Assembly (NCBI GenBank): GCA_017500935.1
Contig: JAFVXW010000029.1
Coordinates: forward strand, 203,743-267,742
DNA length: 64,000 nt
From: Lachnospiraceae bacterium
GTDB lineage: Bacteria > Bacillota > Clostridia > Lachnospirales > Lachnospiraceae
Direction: 5' to 3'
Made by a program: the position numbers and the translations under genes. The notes beneath the pieces were generated by a model, which had not been told where the DNA came from, made no database searches, and worked only from the letters and a program-made list of their open reading frames with translations. This document shows, one piece after another, positions 17,445-26,437 of the stretch (its first letter is position 1; every line of letters starts with the position of its first letter).

Positions 17445-18254
17445 ATGAATATAGGATCGGTTATACTGAATAAAAGGAAGGCGCTTGGTTATACGCAGCA
17501 AGTTTTGGCTGATAAACTGCATGTTTCATTTCAGGCTGTTTCGAAATGGGAGAATGGAACAGCTTATCCAGAAGTAGAATTACTTCCGGTTATAGCTGCA
17601 ATATTGGGAATCAGCGTAGATGCACTTCTTGGGTATCGTTCAGCGGTGGTTACAGAGTATGAGAATCGATATCAGACAGAGGATTATTATTGGGGAGTGG
17701 TTCCGAATCGTTTATGCTATGAAATTATGAAATTGCGGCCGCCTATAAAACCATTGAAAGTTTTGGATATGGGGTGTGGAGAAGGAAAAGATGCCGTATT
17801 TCTCGCCAGAAACGGATATATTGTGTCAGCGTTTGATGTATCAGACTCCGGGCTTGAAAAAGGAAAAAGAATGGCTGAAAAATGTGGGACTTATGTGGAT
17901 TTTTTCAAGGCAAACATATTAGATTATCGGCTGTCTGAGAATTTTGATATTATTTTCAGCAGTGGAGTGTTTCACTATATTGCTCCGAATATACGAACTG
18001 AGATAACAGAGAATCTGAAGCAGTATACAAATAAAAAGGGAATCCATGCGATAAATGTATTTGTGGAAAAACCATTCATTGAACGCGCTCCGGATGAAGA
18101 AGCAGCGGAAAGATATCATTGGAAATCAGGTGAACTTTTTACATATTACCATGATTGGTTATTGTGGCGGACTGAAGAAGTTATTTTTGACTGTAATAGC
18201 GGTGGGAAACCGCATCAACATTGCATGGACATTATGATTGCGGAGAAAAAATAG
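17445..18254 (+). CDS. XRE helix-turn-helix fused to a class I SAM methyltransferase (copy 2)
   Basis: The 269-residue protein has an N-terminal XRE domain (VILNKRKALGYTQQVLADKL and FQAVSKWENGTAYPEVELLP) and a TehB-like methyltransferase. The latter shows VLDMGCGEGKDAVFLARNGY (motif I), VSAFDVSDSGLEKGKR and FDIIFSSGVFHYI. AGGAGG at 17430-17435 supports ATG 17445. TehB-like enzymes methylate tellurite, selenite or other small toxicants, so detoxification is plausible. It sits 152 bp after copy 1 and is only partly similar to it, which points to separate fusions or old duplication. The HAD gene starts 17 bp after its stop. Confidence 0.85.
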   Translation: MNIGSVILNKRKALGYTQQVLADKLHVSFQAVSKWENGTAYPEVELLPVIAAILGISVDALLGYRSAVVTEYENRYQTEDYYWGVVPNRLCYEIMKLRPPIKPLKVLDMGCGEGKDAVFLARNGYIVSAFDVSDSGLEKGKRMAEKCGTYVDFFKANILDYRLSENFDIIFSSGVFHYIAPNIRTEITENLKQYTNKKGIHAINVFVEKPFIERAPDEEAAERYHWKSGELFTYYHDWLLWRTEEVIFDCNSGGKPHQHCMDIMIAEKK

Positions 18255-18271
18255 AAGGAAAATCTCAGAAC

Positions 18272-19054
18272 ATGGATAAAAAAGTTTTGTTATTTGATTT
18301 GGATGGAACTTTACTCCGAAGTGATAAAAGTATTTCGAAGTACACGTTAAATGTTCTTCATAAATGCAGAGAACAGGGATATTTGATAGGGGTAGCCACT
18401 GCCAGGAGTGAAAAGAATTCGGAGAAATTTGTAAAGGAACTCTGTCCGAATATCGTAATATCTTGTGATGGTGCGCTTGTGAAATATAATGATGTTTATA
18501 TTTATATAGCAGAGTTTACTGTTGATGAAACAAGAAACATGATTGATACTGCAAGAAAGATATGCGGAGAAACATGTGAAATTACCATTGATACAGTGAA
18601 TGAACATTATTGGAATTATAAGATCGACCCTAAAGAATTTGATGACAGTTGGGGAGATACCATATATACAGATTATGGAGATTTTAATAATAAAGCACTA
18701 AAATTTTGTGTTGAAATATTGGAACCAAACAAGGCACTGGAATTGGCGAAAATGTTAAATGAGTGCGATTGTGTTAAATTTTCGGATTCCGCTTGGTACA
18801 AATTTACTCAAAAATCTGCCACCAAAGAAAATGCAGTAAGAAACTTATGCGCGAAATGCAAGATTTCTCCGGCCAATATCATTGCATTCGGAGATGATTT
18901 GGTAGACATGGGGATGCTAAGATTTTGTGGGAAAGGAATTGCTATGGGGAATGCAGTGGATGAAGTGAAGAACATAGCAGATTTGGTAATCGGAAGTAAC
19001 GATGATGATGGAATAGCAGATTATTTGGCTGAAAGTTTTATGGAACTTTTATAG
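18272..19054 (+). CDS. HAD-superfamily phosphatase, Cof type
   Basis: The 260-residue protein has all HAD motifs: LLFDLDGTLLRSDKSIS (nucleophile Asp), GVATARSEKN (motif II Thr region), a Lys-containing segment (FTQKSATKENAVRNL) and IIAFGDDLVDMGML (acidic metal motif). The cap between motifs II and III fits the Cof type, which removes phosphate from sugars, nucleotides or cofactors. ATG 18272 is chosen because the upstream start at 18221 lies inside the methyltransferase. Copy 2 of the 48-bp repeat, with its terminator, begins 2 bp after the stop and closes the block. Confidence 0.9.
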   Translation: MDKKVLLFDLDGTLLRSDKSISKYTLNVLHKCREQGYLIGVATARSEKNSEKFVKELCPNIVISCDGALVKYNDVYIYIAEFTVDETRNMIDTARKICGETCEITIDTVNEHYWNYKIDPKEFDDSWGDTIYTDYGDFNNKALKFCVEILEPNKALELAKMLNECDCVKFSDSAWYKFTQKSATKENAVRNLCAKCKISPANIIAFGDDLVDMGMLRFCGKGIAMGNAVDEVKNIADLVIGSNDDDGIADYLAESFMELL

Positions 19055-19055
19055 T

Positions 19056-19103
19056 TACATGTGAAGACATGCACCAGACATTTCATTTGTTTGGTGCATT
19101 TTT
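19056..19103 (+). repeat. 48-bp direct repeat, copy 2, containing a terminator
   Basis: It is identical to 14628-14675. It begins immediately after the HAD stop codon and ends in a T-run. Confidence 0.92.
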
Positions 19104-19311
19104 GGTTTTACTATTGAGTCAGGAAAGTATTATTACAATTTGGATGTAAAAGATGTAAGTACATCTGGAAATCATGGATTCAGAAAATTTTTCAAAGTTG
19201 TTTTCGGTGATTTTTCGCAACTATAGGTTTCCCAAAAAAACTTTAAAGTTGGTGGAATAAATAATGAGAACTCTGTACAATTAACTTTATAAATACGTCG
19301 GAGGATTATTT

Positions 19312-19929
19312 ATGAAGTTATCTGAAAAAATAGTAGAATTACGGAAAGTAAATGGAATGACTCAGGAAGAACTTGCATCCAGGTGCAATGTAAGCAGACA
19401 ATCCATATCCAAGTGGGAGGCAGATATTGCCTTGCCGGAAACTGAAAAATTGTTGATGCTGGGTGACATATTTCATGTTTCTATGGATGTGCTGTTAAAG
19501 GACGAACTGATATTAAGTGAAGTTAAAGAAGTACATACCTGCGGGCATAATGCAATTCAGAGAAAGAAACAGGAAGTGTTCGAAGGTGTGCTGATTAAAG
19601 AAAGTTTATCGGATGACACCATTATAGATTTGATAAATGTTCATAAGATAGAATTATGGAATACTGGAGGAAAACCAAAGTATTGGACTGTATTATTTTT
19701 TACCAGTGATATAAAGGATTTTCCGGAGCAAATAGCCAGAGTAATGCGTGAAGATTCTGATAATGATGGTAACTGGTTTGTTGATTTTAAGTCGGGAAAT
19801 ATAAAGTATATTGTATTCAAAGATAAAATATTAAAATATCATATTGGAAATCAAACTGAAAAAATGAATGTATGTGCTGAATGCAGAAAATTGGGAATTT
19901 CCGATGAAGAAATGAAGTGGTCAGAATAG
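19312..19929 (+). CDS. XRE helix-turn-helix protein with an uncharacterised C-terminal domain
   Basis: Residues 1-60 are an XRE domain (IVELRKVNGMTQEELASRC, then RQSISKWEADIALPETEKLLML). Residues about 85-205 form a separate domain with FEGVLIKESLSDDTIIDLI, KYWTVLFFTSDIKDFPEQIARVM, WFVDFKSGNIKYIVFKDKILKYHIG and a final AECRKLGISDEEMKWSE. I recall this domain as a stand-alone hypothetical protein in Firmicutes, with no known function. CGGAGG lies upstream of the ATG. It is followed, 8 bp after its stop, by the S51-type peptidase, so the two are probably a unit. Confidence 0.8.
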   Translation: MKLSEKIVELRKVNGMTQEELASRCNVSRQSISKWEADIALPETEKLLMLGDIFHVSMDVLLKDELILSEVKEVHTCGHNAIQRKKQEVFEGVLIKESLSDDTIIDLINVHKIELWNTGGKPKYWTVLFFTSDIKDFPEQIARVMREDSDNDGNWFVDFKSGNIKYIVFKDKILKYHIGNQTEKMNVCAECRKLGISDEEMKWSE

Positions 19930-19937
19930 GAGAAGGC

Positions 19938-20492
19938 ATGAGAGTATTATTAACATCTGCTGGTTTGGAAACTGAGAAGATAAAAGAGTATTTCATAAAA
20001 ATGTCAGAAAAAGATATGTTGGATGTAAAGGCTTTATTTATACCGACTGCGGCTATAGATCCAGGAGCAATTGCAGTGTTGCCAAAATGTATGAATGATT
20101 TGTTGAGGTGTGGTATCCAAGATAAAAATATCAAAGTTTTTGACTTATATACCGGAATAAATTTAGATGAATTATTGAAATACGATGTGGTATATATCTG
20201 CGGTGGAGATACCAATTATTTGTTGGAAAGAGTTAATGCAACAGGGTTTGGCATGACATTAATGGAGTACATTAAAGCAAATGGAATGGTAATCGGTGTG
20301 AGTGCGGGAAGCCTTATTTTCGCAAACAATTTGCCGGATAATTTAGGTCTGATAGATACAAAGCTGGAGGTACACTGTCCTGAAGGGGAAAAGAGTGGTA
20401 AATTGAAATATCCTCTAAAGGATAATTTGAGATTGACAAATACCAGCGCTCTCGCTATGTGGGGATTTCCGGATGGATTAGAAGTAATTTAA
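19938..20492 (+). CDS. S51-type peptidase / class I amidotransferase-like protein
   Basis: The 184-residue protein has the peptidase E fold. It shows RVLLTSAGLETEKIKEYF at the start, ALFIPTAA, DVVYICGGDTNYLLE and VIGVSAGSLIFANN with the nucleophile Ser in GVSAGS. Dipeptidase E cleaves Asp-X dipeptides, and relatives process cyanophycin or act on unknown amides. It is shorter than the usual about 220-230 residues because the C-terminal part is reduced. AGGAGAAGG precedes ATG 19938. It is likely co-transcribed with the upstream XRE protein. Confidence 0.82.
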   Translation: MRVLLTSAGLETEKIKEYFIKMSEKDMLDVKALFIPTAAIDPGAIAVLPKCMNDLLRCGIQDKNIKVFDLYTGINLDELLKYDVVYICGGDTNYLLERVNATGFGMTLMEYIKANGMVIGVSAGSLIFANNLPDNLGLIDTKLEVHCPEGEKSGKLKYPLKDNLRLTNTSALAMWGFPDGLEVI

Positions 20493-20503
20493 AAACAAGA
20501 AGA

Positions 20504-20528
20504 AGCCGGCAAAAAAGCTGGCTTTTTT
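20504..20528 (+). terminator. Rho-independent terminator after the S51-type gene
   Basis: AGCCGGC and GCTGGCT form a 7-bp stem with one G-T pair and a 6-nt loop, followed by T6. Confidence 0.85.
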
Positions 20529-20673
20529 GATGGGGCAATTTGGGGGAGAAATCTACAATCACTTTTTCTATCCCCAAATGGTTGACACTGGTAAAAAATA
20601 ATTCCATTGTATGTTCACTTTTCTTGAAGTAAAATGAAGACCAAAACATTTGTTGTGAGGAGGTGATTGACTG

Positions 20674-21645
20674 ATGGACATGAACATATGTCAGACGATA
20701 AAGAAGCTTCGCCTGAGCAGAAATTTAAGCCAGGCTACTTTAGCGAAGGCACTCGGTGTTTCCACACAGTCGATCAGCAAATGGGAGAACCAAAAAGCAT
20801 TGCCGGATATCATGCTTTTGCCAGAGATTGCCAGGTTTTTTGAGGTTTCTATTGATGATTTGTTTATGGGAAATATTGTGGCAAAAGATATTTTGCCTGC
20901 GAGTATCAGCGATAATATTTCAATTAATCATATTGCATGGGATGGGATTTCATCAGGAAACTGGACAGGAACAATACTTCCTGAGTGGGGAGTTTATATA
21001 CCGAATGAAGAAACACTTCACTTGTTGGAAGATATTCCGGGAAAGAAAGTTTTGGAAATCGCCTGTGGAGATGGACAGTCGCTGGTCTATTGTGGGAAAA
21101 AAGAGGTGAAAGAGTTATGGGGGCTGGATATCTCAGAAGTACAGATTCGGAAAGCGAAGAAGCTGATGAAAGAAAACGGACTTAGAGCCAATTTATATCT
21201 TTCTCCGATGGAAACCAATCCGGGAATTCCGGAACATTATTTTGATTTTATTTATTCTATTTATGGAATTGGCTGGACGCAGGATCTTGAAAAGACTATT
21301 TCATGTGTGGCGAAATATTTAAAAACCAATGGTATCTTTGTTTTTTCTTGGGACAATCCGATGATCTCTTGTATCGACACTATTAATGGACAGTATGTAA
21401 TGACCAGGTCCTATGTAGATGAATGGAAAGTACGACGTAAACAGCGTGGAGAAACGGTGGTTTTAACAAACTGGAAGCTTGCATCTTATGTGAATTTGCT
21501 TGCAAAATATGGTTTCAAAATTGAACGTTTGATTGAAGATTCCAGTGAAGTTAGCGAGAATGTGATCTTTACAGAAGAGTACTATTCGGAACACAAAGCC
21601 AGATATATTCACCATACATTTGTGATCAAAGCCAGAAAGCTATAG
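20674..21645 (+). CDS. XRE helix-turn-helix fused to a class I SAM methyltransferase (copy 3)
   Basis: The 323-residue protein repeats the layout of the two earlier fusions. The XRE domain shows IKKLRLSRNLSQATLAKAL and TQSISKWENQKALPDIMLLPEIA. The methyltransferase shows VLEIACGDGQSLVYCG, LWGLDISEVQIRKAKKLM, YFDFIYSIYGIGWTQDLEKTI and a late FVFSWDNP. Beyond motif I it differs from copies 1 and 2. GAGGAGGTGAT upstream sets the start. The ABC exporter pair begins 8 bp after its stop, so this product may modify the compound that the exporter moves, or control the exporter. Confidence 0.87.
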   Translation: MDMNICQTIKKLRLSRNLSQATLAKALGVSTQSISKWENQKALPDIMLLPEIARFFEVSIDDLFMGNIVAKDILPASISDNISINHIAWDGISSGNWTGTILPEWGVYIPNEETLHLLEDIPGKKVLEIACGDGQSLVYCGKKEVKELWGLDISEVQIRKAKKLMKENGLRANLYLSPMETNPGIPEHYFDFIYSIYGIGWTQDLEKTISCVAKYLKTNGIFVFSWDNPMISCIDTINGQYVMTRSYVDEWKVRRKQRGETVVLTNWKLASYVNLLAKYGFKIERLIEDSSEVSENVIFTEEYYSEHKARYIHHTFVIKARKL

Positions 21646-21653
21646 AGGGCGAA

Positions 21654-23357
21654 ATGAAAACGGCGGGAAAAATTTATAAAGTGTATTCCAAATATAAGGT
21701 TTCGGTTTTGTTGCTTTTAATTGGAATCCCTGTGATATCAAAATTAGATGTGTTTTCTCAAACAATGCTTGGGAAAATAGTAGATAATATATCAGATGCA
21801 GATTTATGGGTATCGGCGGCAGGAATTTATGCGGCTGCGGTTGCTATACTCTTTGCGGTGAAGCAGGGATATGCAATTGTGGAACAGAGATTATCTTTTA
21901 AGGTTACCTATGATCTGCGGGATGCTATTGCTAAAAAGGTTTTACATATGAGTAGTGAATCTCTCAATCGACATTCTACGGATGATATTTTGCAGATGTG
22001 GAATGAGGATGTACGGGATATTCAGACGATATCGGTGCAAAGTATTTTTAATTTTCTGATTCTTACAATCAGCGCAGCGATAGCATTGATTGAGTTGGGC
22101 AGAATATCCGTTTATTTTCCAGTGATTGCGCTGGGAGTCAATATATTGGCAATCATGCCAGTGAAAATATTAGGTAGGAATAATAAAAATAAGTCGCAGA
22201 ATAAACGGAACAGCCAGATTGCTATGAATGAGAAATTCTACACAATCTTGAATGCTATCCGATTGATAAAGAACTTTGGGAAAGAAGAAAAAGAAATTCA
22301 GGAATTCGAGCAACTGAACCATAAATTTGTGGATGATAAATTAGCGTTTTCCGTATCTGCCCGTATATATAAAAGCGTTGTGAATGCAGTGAATGCCATT
22401 GCACCGACAGTAATTTTGCTTATAGCCAATTTTCAGATACGCGATGGGTATATGAGCATTGGTGACATTGTTTTGGCAACATCTCTGCTTGAAACAATCA
22501 GCAAACCGTTTAGTAAAGGCGGAAATTTCCTGGTAGAGCTGAAGGGAATCGGATTTAAATTTGATCATCTGTTTCAATTTTTGGAACAGGAGAACGAACA
22601 GTCGACAGGAAAGAGTCTGGAATTGAGTAAAGCCTGTTCGGTTGAATTTCGGAATGTCTCTTTTACTATGAATGAAAACAGTATTGTTGACAATATCAGT
22701 TTTTCTGTTGGTCCGGGTGAAAAAGTGGCGATTGTAGGAGAAAGTGGTAGTGGAAAGACAACGTTGAACAATTTACTTTTAAGGTTATATTCACCTACAG
22801 CCGGTCAGATTTTGGTAGAGAATAACAATGTGGGAGATTTGAATCTGCAGTCTTATCGAGGAAATATTTATTATTCTCAAAGTAATACATATGTGGCAAA
22901 TGCGTCAATCATGGAGAATTTAACTCTTTTGGGGGCTAAAGAAGACCAGTGTATTCAAGCTGCAAAAGAAATTCAGTTTCACGATGAGATATGCATGATG
23001 CCGGAAGGATATCATACGATCGTGGATGCCAGCGGTGCCAATATTTCAGGTGGGCAAAAGAAAAAAATGGCGATCATCAGGGCTTTGACACATCAGAAAC
23101 CTTTATATGTGTTTGATGAAATAACCCGTGGAATCGATGAAAAAACAGCAGTTGCTATCATGGAGTATTTGGTGAAACGTATTACGGCTACTGTGATTTT
23201 CACAATGCATAATTTTTATTCCATTGAACATATGGATAAGATCATAGTTATGCAGTCAGGAAAAATAATCGCACAGGGAAATCATGCAGATTTGTATCAA
23301 CACTGTAGCTATTACCGGGAACTATTCGACAATAGGAAAAGAATTGGCAATGGATAA
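21654..23357 (+). CDS. ABC exporter half-transporter 1 (membrane plus ATPase domains)
   Basis: The 567-residue protein has an N-terminal membrane domain of about six helices (residues 1-300) and a C-terminal nucleotide-binding domain. The ATPase motifs are complete: Walker A GESGSGKTT, signature ISGGQKKKMAII, Walker B PLYVFDEITRGID and H-loop FTMHN. It overlaps the second half-transporter by 8 bp, so the two are translationally coupled and most likely form a heterodimer. Substrates could be drugs, lipids or peptides. No precursor-peptide gene was seen beside it. Confidence 0.93.
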   Translation: MKTAGKIYKVYSKYKVSVLLLLIGIPVISKLDVFSQTMLGKIVDNISDADLWVSAAGIYAAAVAILFAVKQGYAIVEQRLSFKVTYDLRDAIAKKVLHMSSESLNRHSTDDILQMWNEDVRDIQTISVQSIFNFLILTISAAIALIELGRISVYFPVIALGVNILAIMPVKILGRNNKNKSQNKRNSQIAMNEKFYTILNAIRLIKNFGKEEKEIQEFEQLNHKFVDDKLAFSVSARIYKSVVNAVNAIAPTVILLIANFQIRDGYMSIGDIVLATSLLETISKPFSKGGNFLVELKGIGFKFDHLFQFLEQENEQSTGKSLELSKACSVEFRNVSFTMNENSIVDNISFSVGPGEKVAIVGESGSGKTTLNNLLLRLYSPTAGQILVENNNVGDLNLQSYRGNIYYSQSNTYVANASIMENLTLLGAKEDQCIQAAKEIQFHDEICMMPEGYHTIVDASGANISGGQKKKMAIIRALTHQKPLYVFDEITRGIDEKTAVAIMEYLVKRITATVIFTMHNFYSIEHMDKIIVMQSGKIIAQGNHADLYQHCSYYRELFDNRKRIGNG

Positions 23358-24972
23358 GAACTTTGAGAAACTTTTTTACGAGAAAATAGAAGAAAAGAAG
23401 TATCGTGTCATCATGTCATGCATTTCGAGTATGGTCAGAAGTGTGTTAGTACTTTTGCCGACTTTGCTGATGCGATATGTATACAATTCTCTGGAATTAG
23501 GATTGGACTCTAAAGGAATCGTTGGGATTATTTTGATTACTTTTGTAATTCCGGTTATTGTTGGTGTGACTTTCAGCGTAGATATTCATCTGAGCAAATA
23601 TATTTATGTAATCATCAAAGAAATCAGAGTACAGGTGATGTCGAATATCGTTCATTCAAAGCTTCGCTCGGTTCTGAAACAGAATAAAGGTGAACTTTTT
23701 AGCCGGATTATCGCATCGCTGGAAGAGCTGGCTGATTATTATTACTATTTTATTAATACGACGACATGGTTTATTACAACATCAGTCGTTGGCATTGGTC
23801 TGATGCTCTTTATCAATTTTCGGATTTCTTTGGTGTTACTTGTTTTTTCTGCGCTTCAAACATCCTGTTCATTGCTGATACAAAAGAGAATTGAACAGGT
23901 AAAAGGCATGGAGAATCAGTTGCAGGCAAGGGGGACAGATTACATCGTTCGGATAAAGAACCACAATGCTTTTATTAAGACAGCTTTGTTGGCAGATAGA
24001 GAGATAAGTGCTGCAAAAGATTGGGAGCAGGATTCCTGGGAGATATGTAAAGCAGGAATACGAAACAGACAGGTTGTGGCATTTCTGTCTTTCATACTGA
24101 CATTGATGCGCACCTTGTATCTGTTTTACGCGGCACATTATCTGTTCCTGGATGGCAGCATGCTGAGAGGTGATTTTATTGCACTTAACAGTTATATCGT
24201 ATGGTTGTCTCCTGTTTTTGAAGGGCTACAGGAATGTGTCGAGGACATGATAAAGGCGCGCGAAAATAAGAGAAGAGTGAGCGGCTATTTACAGGAAGAG
24301 TCAAGGAAAGAGTGCGGACAGAATATGATACCAGCTTCTGCACCGGAATCCATAGAAGTTTCAGGTTTGGAATTTTCTTATGAGGATTCTAAAAAAGCGC
24401 TTCTCGAAAATGTGTCTTTTCAGGTGAAAAAGAATGAAACGTTTTATATCACCGGAGCATCTGGATCAGGTAAGAGCACTTTGCTTAATATCATGTCAGG
24501 TTTAGAAACGGAATATGGTGGTGAGATTTTATATGATGCTTCCGAACTGAGATCATTGGATGATGCCTGGCTGCATCAAAATGTGATCATGGTCGGTCAG
24601 GAAGTGGACATTCTACCTACAACACTGCGCGAAAATATTCTGTATTCTGGTGTGGCTGCATCGGACGAGGAAGTGATTAATCTATTGACATCCCTAAAAA
24701 TCGAGTATCTTCTGGATATGCCGGGAGGGTTGGACTGGAATATGAAGGAGATTCCAAGGGCATTATCCGACGGTGAGAAAAAGAGAATTGCCATTGTGAG
24801 AGCAATATTGAGCAAACCTTCCGTTTTGCTTTTGGATGAACCTACTGCGGGACTGGATAATATTAATAAGATGGCAGTGACGAAGTTCATTGAGAAAAGT
24901 ATGGATGGAATTCTCGTGATTGTTACACATGATCGAGTGTTCCCGGACGGGGCAAGGGTGTTATATATTTAG
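23350..24972 (+). CDS. ABC exporter half-transporter 2 (membrane plus ATPase domains)
   Basis: The 540-residue protein starts at ATG 23350, inside the last codons of its partner. It has an N-terminal membrane domain and an ATPase domain with Walker A GASGSGKST, signature LSDGEKKRIAIVRA, Walker B VLLLDEPTAGLD and H-loop VTHD. The signature reads LSDGE rather than LSGGQ, a change typical of asymmetric heterodimers. The in-frame start at 23284 lies deep in the previous gene and is unlikely. Confidence 0.93.
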   Translation: MDKNFEKLFYEKIEEKKYRVIMSCISSMVRSVLVLLPTLLMRYVYNSLELGLDSKGIVGIILITFVIPVIVGVTFSVDIHLSKYIYVIIKEIRVQVMSNIVHSKLRSVLKQNKGELFSRIIASLEELADYYYYFINTTTWFITTSVVGIGLMLFINFRISLVLLVFSALQTSCSLLIQKRIEQVKGMENQLQARGTDYIVRIKNHNAFIKTALLADREISAAKDWEQDSWEICKAGIRNRQVVAFLSFILTLMRTLYLFYAAHYLFLDGSMLRGDFIALNSYIVWLSPVFEGLQECVEDMIKARENKRRVSGYLQEESRKECGQNMIPASAPESIEVSGLEFSYEDSKKALLENVSFQVKKNETFYITGASGSGKSTLLNIMSGLETEYGGEILYDASELRSLDDAWLHQNVIMVGQEVDILPTTLRENILYSGVAASDEEVINLLTSLKIEYLLDMPGGLDWNMKEIPRALSDGEKKRIAIVRAILSKPSVLLLDEPTAGLDNINKMAVTKFIEKSMDGILVIVTHDRVFPDGARVLYI

Positions 24973-25177
24973 TATGATGTTATACGGTGGCATAAACGAT
25001 ATAGGGATGGCCGTTCTTTTGATGGTTAGAATATTTTGTGCTAATGTGCAAGCAGTGTCCAGATGGACGTTTACCGGATTTTCCGGTGCTTGTTGGGAAA
25101 TTCCCAAACCCTTTTGAACACACAAGTGTGGCTGCGCGTTCTATGGAACGCTGAAGAAGACACAACTTTATTTTTAC

Positions 25178-25208
25178 TTGACTCTCCCCTCAACTGTAAT
25201 GATATAAC
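25178..25208 (+). promoter_or_regulatory. MerR-type promoter and operator with 19-bp spacer
   Basis: TTGACT (25178-25183), a 19-bp spacer starting CTCCCCTCAACTG and TATAAC (25203-25208) form the stretched promoter that MerR proteins untwist. It lies 39 bp before the MerR gene, so the gene is probably autoregulated. The 205 bp before it (24973-25177) hold no convincing gene. Confidence 0.8.
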
Positions 25209-25246
25209 CAAATTGCAGATATAATTAATTAGAAAGGGGCTACGAT

Positions 25247-26437
25247 ATGTACAAGATTGGTGAATTATCACGGCTATGTCATATACCTGTCAAAACTCTG
25301 AGATACTATGATAGTGAGGGATTACTTGTTCCAGACGAAATAGATCGCGTTACCGGATATCGTTACTACTCTGCCGCACAGCTTGCAGATTGTTACCGTA
25401 TTATTTCACTCAAGGAACTGGGATTTTCACTTGAAGAAATAAAAAAGCATATGCATGCAAGTTCAGATGCGGATATCCTCGAATTAGTAGAAAACAAATA
25501 TACAGAGCTTACGGAAAAATCAAAGGAACTTTCATTACAGATGAAAAAATTGTATCACATCAAGAAATCAATATCGGAAGGGGCGAAGACGATGTTTCAT
25601 GTGTCAATTCGAAGTGGTGACACCATCAATGTTATCTTTCAGAGAAAGATTTATGCTGCCAAAACTGATGCGGAAGAAATGGTGAAACATATAAAAGCAG
25701 CTCTGCCTCAACATATGATTGGTGAGCGTACTATAATTGTCAATTATGAAATGGAATATCGTGAAAGTGACTTGGATCTTGCTGCTTGTGTGGAAGTCAC
25801 AGGGAAGTTTATAAATAACCTTGAATATGAAGAAATGACATTTACCTTTTCGGGTGAATTTGCAACGTTAGCTTGCAGGCGAGAGCAACTTGATGATGGA
25901 TATCATGCAATGTTATCTCAAATCCATGAAATAGATTATCAAATTATTGGTGCCTCTTACGAAATTTATTATGATGACGGTACAGTAGAATTAAAAATAC
26001 CTGTGTGCAAAAAAGTGAAATGCATAGATGCACCGATAGAAAGACAAACATTTGAAAATGACGAAGCTGTTGTCGGCAAATGGGAGATCAGAGATATTGT
26101 CACGAGTAAAGAGCAATTTGTTTATGGAAATCCGAAATGTCCTGAAGCAAGAAATTCTGTTTGGTGCGAGTTGTATTTTCCGGAAGGAGGCGAGCCTTAT
26201 TGGTTTCTTAAGGGGTGGACAAAGGGATTTCTATATTTGGAGGCAACAACTCCAGAACCGCACATTGTGGCAATGCCATATATTATTGAATCGCTAAATG
26301 AGCGAACAATTATGTTTCTGCAAATACCGCGTCGATATTCAGACGGAAGCAAAGATGCTGTTCCGCAATTACTGGTGTTTGAGAAGGTATCAAATCAATC
26401 GATTTTAGCAAAAGATATTCAGATCTCCGCTAATTAA
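25247..26437 (+). CDS. MerR-family regulator with large GyrI/BmrR-like effector region
   Basis: The 396-residue protein starts with a MerR winged helix (YKIGELSRLCHIPVKTLRYYDSEGLL, then YRYYSAAQLADCYRIISLKELGFSLEEI), followed by a dimerisation helix. Residues about 120-260 resemble the GyrI-like ligand-binding fold of BmrR (MFHVSIRSGDTINVIFQRK). A further about 130-residue domain (VGKWEIRDIVTSKEQF to LLVFEKV) resembles a lipocalin-like beta-barrel. The two effector domains make it longer than classical drug-sensing MerR proteins. It probably senses a toxic compound and controls itself and perhaps the upstream exporter. Confidence 0.88.
   Translation: MYKIGELSRLCHIPVKTLRYYDSEGLLVPDEIDRVTGYRYYSAAQLADCYRIISLKELGFSLEEIKKHMHASSDADILELVENKYTELTEKSKELSLQMKKLYHIKKSISEGAKTMFHVSIRSGDTINVIFQRKIYAAKTDAEEMVKHIKAALPQHMIGERTIIVNYEMEYRESDLDLAACVEVTGKFINNLEYEEMTFTFSGEFATLACRREQLDDGYHAMLSQIHEIDYQIIGASYEIYYDDGTVELKIPVCKKVKCIDAPIERQTFENDEAVVGKWEIRDIVTSKEQFVYGNPKCPEARNSVWCELYFPEGGEPYWFLKGWTKGFLYLEATTPEPHIVAMPYIIESLNERTIMFLQIPRRYSDGSKDAVPQLLVFEKVSNQSILAKDIQISAN

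Noticed and set aside
21654-24972. Bacteriocin or lantibiotic export locus
   Set aside because: There is no precursor peptide, leader protease domain or modification enzyme of the lanthipeptide or sactipeptide type beside the exporters.
24973-25177. Small gene after the ABC pair (CKQCPDGRLPDF reading frame)
   Set aside because: It lacks a ribosome-binding site and a clear start; it may be a remnant, but I cannot support a call.
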